From positions 806,001 to 870,000 of the forward strand of contig NZ_JBHZRJ010000003.1 of the NCBI RefSeq assembly GCF_043641555.1: a stretch of DNA of 64,000 bases, in the 5' to 3' direction. How positions within the stretch are numbered: the first letter of the stretch is position 1; each line of letters begins with the position of its first letter. Made by a program: the position numbers and the translations under genes. The stretch is from Saccharospirillum alexandrii_A. Its GTDB lineage: Bacteria > Pseudomonadota > Gammaproteobacteria > Pseudomonadales > Natronospirillaceae. A model generated the notes under the pieces. It was not told the DNA's origin. It ran no database searches and was given only the letters and a program-made list of their open reading frames with translations. Of the stretch, positions 59,026 to 64,000 are shown in pieces.

Positions 59026-60261
59026 TTACGGCCTCACCCCGGCGAATGCAGCCCTTCGCTGTGAACGCAGGTCCAGAAATTCGCCTATGCCTGCCACGAG
59101 CAACACGGCAGCTAATAATAGCCAGAAACCACCGATGCTCAGTGCGGGTACCAGCCAGGAAAACCCAAACATCAGGATGACACCGCCGGCCTGCAGCGTC
59201 AGGCTGAGCAAACTGTACAGCGTGGAACGCATAGGCCCCGGCACCTGGTCCGCGATCAGGGCTTCCATCGGAATGCCCAGCATTGAGGTTATCAGCATGA
59301 CGCCGAGGTAGCCGCTGGCAAAGCCGGGCAGGGTAGTCTGCAGCGCCAGCACAGCCAGTGCCGGTGAGGTCAGCAGCAGAATGATAACCAGCTGACGGTC
59401 GGTGGTAACTGGCCATCGCTTCAACAGCATTGCCAACAGGGCAGGCCCGGCGGCGGCAGCCAGAAAATAGCCGGTGACCAGCCAGCCGAACACGGCGTAG
59501 GCGGTGTTCGGTGCCAGTGCCATCAGACGTGGTTGCCAGTAAGTTTCCAGCGCAAACAGCAGCATGCCGAGGGCTGTTGCAACGCCCAACAGGCGGCGCA
59601 CCGGACGCAGCCGCCAGGCCAGTAGCAATGCCGTCTGCAATCGTGGTCGATCGGCCTTGGTCATCTCGCGACGAGCCCGCCCGGTTTCGCGAAACAGCAC
59701 TGGAATAAGTGCGAGATGCAACAGGGTAACTGTCGCCTGAGCGATGAGGTTCCATTCGGTTGGTTGCATTGAGGCAGGCGTCCAGGGGGCGAGTGCATCG
59801 GTCAGGTAGCATCCGGCGAGCGCGCCGGCCGCCATCGACAGTGCGCTGAGTGTATGAAAACCAGCGAGAAGCCGGGTATAGGCCGTTGTGGGTTCCGTTT
59901 CTTGCAGTCGCTCGCTTTGCCAGGCTTCAATGCAGCCCGAGTCGAGTGCGCGGCTGGTGCCCAGCAGCGCCATTACACCCAATAACAGTAAGAACTGATC
60001 CACATAAATGGCCAGCACAATGCCCAGCAATCCAACCGCCCGGGCCAGGGCGTAGAGGCGAATTCTTCCCAGCCGGTCGGCTGCAAAACCGAGGGGTAAT
60101 TCAAGCAAGGCTGCCGTTACACTGAAGGTTCCGAACAGGATGCCCAGGTGCCAGAGGGAGAGCCCCTTCTCCTGCAGAAACAGCGTCTGAACGGTTAGAA
60201 ACAGACCTAACGACAGGCCTTTAAGGCTGTGGTGGATGCCCAGGCGTTGAATCAGTGTCAT
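59026..60261 (-). CDS. MFS transporter
   Basis: A 411-residue protein with twelve predicted helices in two sets of six. The segment LELPLGFAADRLGRIRLYALARAVG carries the family loop 2-3 motif (G-x-x-x-D-R-x-G-R). The substrate is unknown. It is divergent from the LysR gene, with a palindromic box in the 103-base intergenic region, so it is probably regulated by that protein. The nuclease-family gene follows on the same strand. Confidence 0.85.
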   Translation of the reverse strand: MTLIQRLGIHHSLKGLSLGLFLTVQTLFLQEKGLSLWHLGILFGTFSVTAALLELPLGFAADRLGRIRLYALARAVGLLGIVLAIYVDQFLLLLGVMALLGTSRALDSGCIEAWQSERLQETEPTTAYTRLLAGFHTLSALSMAAGALAGCYLTDALAPWTPASMQPTEWNLIAQATVTLLHLALIPVLFRETGRARREMTKADRPRLQTALLLAWRLRPVRRLLGVATALGMLLFALETYWQPRLMALAPNTAYAVFGWLVTGYFLAAAAGPALLAMLLKRWPVTTDRQLVIILLLTSPALAVLALQTTLPGFASGYLGVMLITSMLGIPMEALIADQVPGPMRSTLYSLLSLTLQAGGVILMFGFSWLVPALSIGGFWLLLAAVLLVAGIGEFLDLRSQRRAAFAGVRP

Positions 60262-60324
60262 GGCGAAGCCCTCATAATATAGGTCACCCGGACACTCTAC
60301 GTTGAGATCATTGGCAAAATAATG

Positions 60325-60339
60325 CTTATAATATATAAG
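60325..60339. promoter_or_regulatory. LysR-type binding box between the MFS and LysR genes
   Basis: CTTATAATATATAAG is a palindrome with a three-base centre and contains the T-N11-A motif typical of LysR regulators (TTATA...TATAA). It overlaps a TATAAT-like -10 sequence at 60327-60332. Confidence 0.5.
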
Positions 60340-60364
60340 TTAGCTAAACAATAAGTTTATAAAT

Positions 60365-61291
60365 ATGCTGAAAACCGACTGGCTTGAGTCGTTTAACGCG
60401 GTCGCCCTGGCAGGCAGTTTTACCGCAGCCGCGCGTGAACGACAGCTGAGCACCATGGCCCTAAGCAAACACATTGCTGCTCTCGAATCGGCGCTGGGTG
60501 AGGCGCTGTTTGAACGAACAACCAGGCGGGTCCGGTTAACCGAATTCGGAGGCGATTTTCTGGCGCGGGCCGGGCAGGTGCTGCGCGAGCAGGAGAATCT
60601 GGCAGACTGGGTTGCCAGCCGCCGTGCGGAACCATCGGGCTGCATACGCGTAGTGGGTATGGAGCAGCCTTTGCAGGCGACTATCATCCCATTCCTGGCC
60701 GAATTCAGGCGGGCCTACCCGGGTATTGAGGTTGAAGTGGATGCCGTCAACGAATTGCTCGACCCACACCGGCATCTATTCGACGTGGCCTGGGGCGTAG
60801 GGCGATACCTTGGAGATCGGTTTCCGGGTCTGGTTCGACGCCGTTTGATGCGAGTCGTTAACGGGATTTTTGCCAGCCCGGATTATCTGGCACGGTTTGG
60901 TACCCCGCATCATCCGGATGATCTGAGCGCGCATCGGGTCCTGCCACAATTGCACGATGAACCCAACGACTTTCTGATTGTCAGCGGTGGTGCGGTCGAC
61001 GATGGGGGCTTTCCGCATACCCGCATGCAAGCACCGGTCAGAACCAGTACCGGGCACCTGGAGCTGTGCCTGCAAGGCCTGGGGCTGATCAATGCCGCCC
61101 CCGATTTGCCGGTGATACGCCGCAGTGTGGCATCGGGCCGGCTGATTCCCGTGCTTGAAGCCTACTGGTACGACGCTCTGGATAACTACTACTACATTCA
61201 CCAGGTGCGTCAGCGCCAGCCCAAAGTCGAGGCATTCACCAATTTCTTTGTTGCACGTGCTCAGGGCATCGCTACAACGGAAGCAGGCTAA
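60365..61291 (+). CDS. LysR family transcriptional regulator
   Basis: A 308-residue protein. Helix-turn-helix at about 5-60 (WLESFNAVALAGSFTAAARERQLSTMALSKHIAALESALGEALFERTTRRVRLTEFG), then a periplasmic-binding-like effector domain (GCIRVVGMEQPLQATIIPFLAEFRRAYPGIEVEVD). It most resembles the CrgA-type subgroup. It is divergent from the MFS transporter gene and probably controls it and itself through the box at 60325-60339. The inducer is unknown. Confidence 0.9.
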   Translation: MLKTDWLESFNAVALAGSFTAAARERQLSTMALSKHIAALESALGEALFERTTRRVRLTEFGGDFLARAGQVLREQENLADWVASRRAEPSGCIRVVGMEQPLQATIIPFLAEFRRAYPGIEVEVDAVNELLDPHRHLFDVAWGVGRYLGDRFPGLVRRRLMRVVNGIFASPDYLARFGTPHHPDDLSAHRVLPQLHDEPNDFLIVSGGAVDDGGFPHTRMQAPVRTSTGHLELCLQGLGLINAAPDLPVIRRSVASGRLIPVLEAYWYDALDNYYYIHQVRQRQPKVEAFTNFFVARAQGIATTEAG

Positions 61292-61314
61292 GTGCCCTCA
61301 AATGCAGCACGTGA

Positions 61315-61623
61315 CTAGAGACTTACCAGGCTGTTATCGACCGGCAGGCCAGCGGCTGGCACGTAAGCTTCAGCTTCCCAGTCGTTCTCCCACCGGTTAC
61401 CGTCGATGCAAAAGCGGTACTGGTATTGCTGGCCGACCGGCAAGCTCAATTCAAGTTTAAAATCGCCGGATTTCAGCCGTTTCATCGGATGACTGTCGGG
61501 CGACCAGTCGTTGAAGTCTCCGGCAAGAGTCACCGTACTGGCGTTGGGAGCGGCCTCGGCGGGCAGCACAAAGGTGCACCGACATTCGGGTTTGGAGGTA
61601 AGGTAGCGTTTCTTTACGGTCAT
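61315..61623 (-). CDS. Isoamylase early-set (CBM48-like) domain protein
   Basis: A 102-residue single-domain protein with the glycogen-binding immunoglobulin-like fold: ASTVTLAGDFNDWSPDSHPMKRLKSGDFKLELSLPVGQQYQYRFCIDGNRWENDWEAEAYV. The aromatic pair and DFNDW motif are typical of CBM48/AMPK-beta-like domains. No catalytic domain is attached. ATG 61623 follows AAGGATGA; an in-frame ATG at 61641 is possible. It could target glycogen, but function is unknown. It is convergent with the LysR gene. Confidence 0.8.
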   Translation of the reverse strand: MTVKKRYLTSKPECRCTFVLPAEAAPNASTVTLAGDFNDWSPDSHPMKRLKSGDFKLELSLPVGQQYQYRFCIDGNRWENDWEAEAYVPAAGLPVDNSLVSL

Positions 61624-61798
61624 GGGATCATCCTTTATCAATCAGCCAAATTCTGACAAGTACAATGAGCATAGTAACAGCGGCCAGGTCTCGCCAATGG
61701 GTAGGCGACGCCTGCGATGCTCCTTGCTAAACTCGGGCCACTGCTGTGTTTATTTTTGCAACGTGCCGGTCTCAAGCCGGCGATCTTAATAGGACTCC

Positions 61799-63064
61799 AT
61801 GACAACTTCACGACCGTCCCAGAGGATATCACCCTCTCAAGCCATCGACCTGGGGTTGCGCTGGTTGCGTGCCGAACCCGGGCTTCGTTCAGGCCCGGCT
61901 ACGGACAACTGGTTCGAGTTTCTCGGATACGCCAGCACTTTGCCGGCTGAGCGCAGGATGCCGTGGTTTTCATGGTGGTTCTGGCTGGGGGCCATTAATG
62001 GCATCCTTGCGTTCAGCGGGCTGATAGTCTGGCCCGATGGCAGCGGCATCCACATGCTGATTTTTTTGCTGGTGTTCTGGCTGGCTCCGTCGCTGGTACT
62101 CGTCTGGACTCTGATCAACGCCTGGTGGCGCAAGCGCAGCCCCTGGTGGCGCCACTGGCTGAGCACCGAAGACGATGCGGTAATCGCCGCCTGGTGCGCT
62201 GCCCAAAGCCTCAAAGCCCAGGCGCTGTTTGTGGTGGCTGGCATGGCCTGGATGTGGCTAATGTTGCTGACCCGGCAACTGATTTTCTACTGGAGCACCT
62301 CACTGCCGGGTGCCTCGGCGCGAGTTGACGATTTGTTCACGCTGCTGACGCTGGGCATTCTGAACGTGCCCGAACCGCTGGCGATCAGCGCGTCGCAGGC
62401 AGGCAGCATTACCGGGTGGGAAACCGACTTGCTGAATTTCTCGGAGTACTGGGCTGTATGGCTGACCCAGGTCACTCTGCTTTGGGTGTTGCTACCGGTG
62501 GTCCTCGCGTTGCTGGTGAATCACCGGGTCCTGAGGCGCCGGTTGGCGCACTGGCCGCGCTGGAACCGGCAGCTGCATCAGCGCTTTGAACAGCAAAGAC
62601 CCGAGGTGTTGCACTTTGAATCGCTGACACCGGAGCAACCGGCCACCTATACGGCCCATGAGGCGGACCTGCCGACAACCGGGATGTCGCCTTCAGTCCC
62701 GGTACTCGCCTGGCAGGATCCGCTGCCCGGCAGATTGCCCGCTGGCTCAGTCAACCTCGGTCGCGGCAGTCTGGCACAAGACGAAGCGACCATTGAGCGG
62801 CACACTGAGCAGGAGGAGCCTGTCTGGGTGATTTCCGCACAGGCAGTACCCACCGGTGATCTGGCCGACCTGATTACGCTCAGCGCGGGCAGTCACAAGG
62901 AAGTGAAAGTGTTGTTAAGCAGTTCGGCTGAACCGGGTTCCGGACAACGGGAAACCGACCGCCAGAGCTGGCAGGGCTTTGTCAGCACCCAGGAATTACC
63001 AGTGCAATTATACTGGCTCGATGCTCAGGCAACCGAGCTGGCAGCCCGGAAGGGAGCATCATGA
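61799..63064 (+). CDS. DUF2868 membrane protein
   Basis: A 421-residue inner-membrane protein with four to five helices (around 62-82, 88-108, 140-160 and 225-245) and a long hydrophilic C-terminal half. It matches DUF2868 proteins, which occur almost always next to a GTPase with a DUF3482 tail, as here. The chain includes YASTLPAERRMPWFSWWFWLGAINGILAFSGL and SEYWAVWLTQVTLLWVLLPVVLALLVNHRV. The downstream gene starts within its stop codon (ATGA). Function is unknown. Confidence 0.82.
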   Translation: MTTSRPSQRISPSQAIDLGLRWLRAEPGLRSGPATDNWFEFLGYASTLPAERRMPWFSWWFWLGAINGILAFSGLIVWPDGSGIHMLIFLLVFWLAPSLVLVWTLINAWWRKRSPWWRHWLSTEDDAVIAAWCAAQSLKAQALFVVAGMAWMWLMLLTRQLIFYWSTSLPGASARVDDLFTLLTLGILNVPEPLAISASQAGSITGWETDLLNFSEYWAVWLTQVTLLWVLLPVVLALLVNHRVLRRRLAHWPRWNRQLHQRFEQQRPEVLHFESLTPEQPATYTAHEADLPTTGMSPSVPVLAWQDPLPGRLPAGSVNLGRGSLAQDEATIERHTEQEEPVWVISAQAVPTGDLADLITLSAGSHKEVKVLLSSSAEPGSGQRETDRQSWQGFVSTQELPVQLYWLDAQATELAARKGAS

Positions 63065-64000
63065 CCCGGAATCCGGCAACTGCCATGGCTACCCCGGTAT
63101 TCGCTGTGGTTGGACACCCCAATCAGGGCAAATCCAGCCTGGTGTCGACGCTGACTCAGGATGACCACATTGCGGTATCACCCGTCAGCGGCACCACCCG
63201 GGATGCCCACCGTTATCAGTTGATGCTTGAACAAAGCGTTCTGTATGAACTGATCGATACACCCGGATTTCAGCGTGCACGCCAGATCATCGCCTGGTGT
63301 GAACAGCACAGTGAGGGTGCCGCTGGCCGGCCTGAGGCGTTGCGGCGGTTTGTCGAGTCGCATCGCGACGACCCCAAATTCGCAGACGACTGCACTCTGC
63401 TGACCCCCGTGCTGGAAGGAGCCGGCATTGTCTACGTGGTCGATACCAGCCAGCGTTTTGACGCCACCTTTGAAGCCGAACTGACGCTGCTCTCCTGGAC
63501 CGCCCAGCCGCGACTGGCGCTGTTGAACCCAATACGGGAAACCGGACACGAAGCCGAGTGGCAGCTGGCGCTGCAGCAGTATTTTTCGCTGGTGCGTACC
63601 TTCAACCCTTTGCAGGCTCCGTTTGAGCATCATCTGGGTTTGTTGCGCAGCATGGCGGAGATCCATCTGCCCTGGCGTGAGGGTCTGATGCGCAGCGTTG
63701 AGGCCTTGTCGGAACAACGCCAGCAGCGCCATCAGCACAGCGCCGAAGCCCTGGTTTTGTATTTGCAACAAGTGCTGCAACACCGTCTGCGTCTGCCTCT
63801 GGCAGGGCCCAAAGACCAACTCAAGCAGCAGGGGCTGGCTCAGTTTAACCGCGATATCCAGCGACAGGAGCAGCAACTGCAAGTCACCCTCGCGGGCTAT
63901 TACGGGCATCGCAATCTCGACTGGACCGGCGAATGGCAGTCACTGGCGACCGATGACTTGCTGGATGCGCACGAATGGCGGGCCTGGGGCTTGTCGCGAA
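63061..64000 (+). CDS. GTPase of the DUF3482 group, 5' part
   Basis: The first 313 codons of a gene that continues past the window. The G1 P-loop is FAVVGHPNQGKSSLVSTL, the switch I region has SGTTRDAHRY and G3 is DTPGF. G4 is not clear: LLNPIRETGHEAEW replaces the usual NKxD. This weak G4 is a trait of the DUF3482-type GTPases. It overlaps the DUF2868 gene by four bases (ATGA), and the two products probably act together at the membrane in an unknown role. Confidence 0.82.
   Translation, partial: MTRNPATAMATPVFAVVGHPNQGKSSLVSTLTQDDHIAVSPVSGTTRDAHRYQLMLEQSVLYELIDTPGFQRARQIIAWCEQHSEGAAGRPEALRRFVESHRDDPKFADDCTLLTPVLEGAGIVYVVDTSQRFDATFEAELTLLSWTAQPRLALLNPIRETGHEAEWQLALQQYFSLVRTFNPLQAPFEHHLGLLRSMAEIHLPWREGLMRSVEALSEQRQQRHQHSAEALVLYLQQVLQHRLRLPLAGPKDQLKQQGLAQFNRDIQRQEQQLQVTLAGYYGHRNLDWTGEWQSLATDDLLDAHEWRAWGLSR

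Noticed and set aside
1..64000. tRNA, rRNA, CRISPR array, prophage or integron
   Set aside because: Looked for cloverleaf ends, evenly spaced direct repeats, integrases and phage structural genes; none seen by eye. The family A repeats were considered as attC sites, but the terminal GTTRRRY/RYYYAAC boxes do not fit.

Overview
The window reads as ordinary chromosome of a marine or halophilic gammaproteobacterium. This rests on gene content: ectoine catabolism, an NhaD-type sodium/proton antiporter, PutP/PutA proline use, sigma-54 driven NasST nitrate assimilation, and a phosphoenolpyruvate synthase paired with its regulator. An Oceanospirillales relative such as Saccharospirillum or Reinekea would fit, but that placement is inference from gene content. 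I saw no phage, integrase, intact transposase, CRISPR array, rRNA or tRNA.

Layout. 1-0.8 kb: end of methylglyoxal synthase and a YitT-type membrane protein. 0.9-6.7 kb: a beta-glucoside locus with a LacI regulator, sugar-binding protein, two permeases and a GH1 beta-glucosidase; a promoter and two matching 14-16 bp palindromic operators lie between regulator and operon, and no ATPase gene is present. 6.9-16.9 kb: mixed genes (orphan periplasmic binding proteins, a Gfo/Idh/MocA dehydrogenase, a DUF1631 protein, a Mpo1-like protein, a methyltransferase, an outer-membrane barrel fused to SPOR-like segments, a TSUP exporter). 17.5-22.9 kb: an ectoine degradation operon (doeB2-like deacetylase, doeD transaminase, doeA hydrolase, doeC dehydrogenase), followed by a periplasmic binding domain fused to a Cache-like domain.

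24.2-39.7 kb: a nitrate/nitrite assimilation region, all on the minus strand. In transcription order it has nasT-nasS (ANTAR antiterminator and nitrate sensor), two small genes, nrtABC (nitrate ABC importer), a Cache-like membrane protein, two small cysteine-containing proteins, then an FAD reductase-nirB-nirD-nasA. Both structural operons begin with a sigma-54 type -24/-12 element followed by a leader carrying a terminator whose 5' arm overlaps a small hairpin with an AnnGnn hexaloop, as expected of NasT/ANTAR antitermination. A third sigma-54-like element precedes nasT, and candidate NtrC sites lie upstream of all three.

40.0-46.0 kb: proline use (AraC regulator, PutA without a DNA-binding domain, PutP). 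46.1-54.3 kb: an AhpD-like protein, NhaD, DUF998 and AEC membrane proteins, cyclopropane fatty acid synthase, and a secreted M4 metalloprotease with two PPC domains. 54.4-58 kb: ppsR and ppsA, divergent. 58-64 kb: an endonuclease/phosphatase-family protein, an MFS transporter divergent from a LysR regulator, a CBM48-like protein, and the start of a DUF2868/GTPase pair that runs off the end.

Two families of palindromic repeats are scattered between genes. Family A has two 113-bp copies, one shorter inverted copy and one diverged relative; family B has two copies of about 160-168 bp with inverted ends. In both, paired arms change together between copies, so the folded structure appears to be what is conserved.
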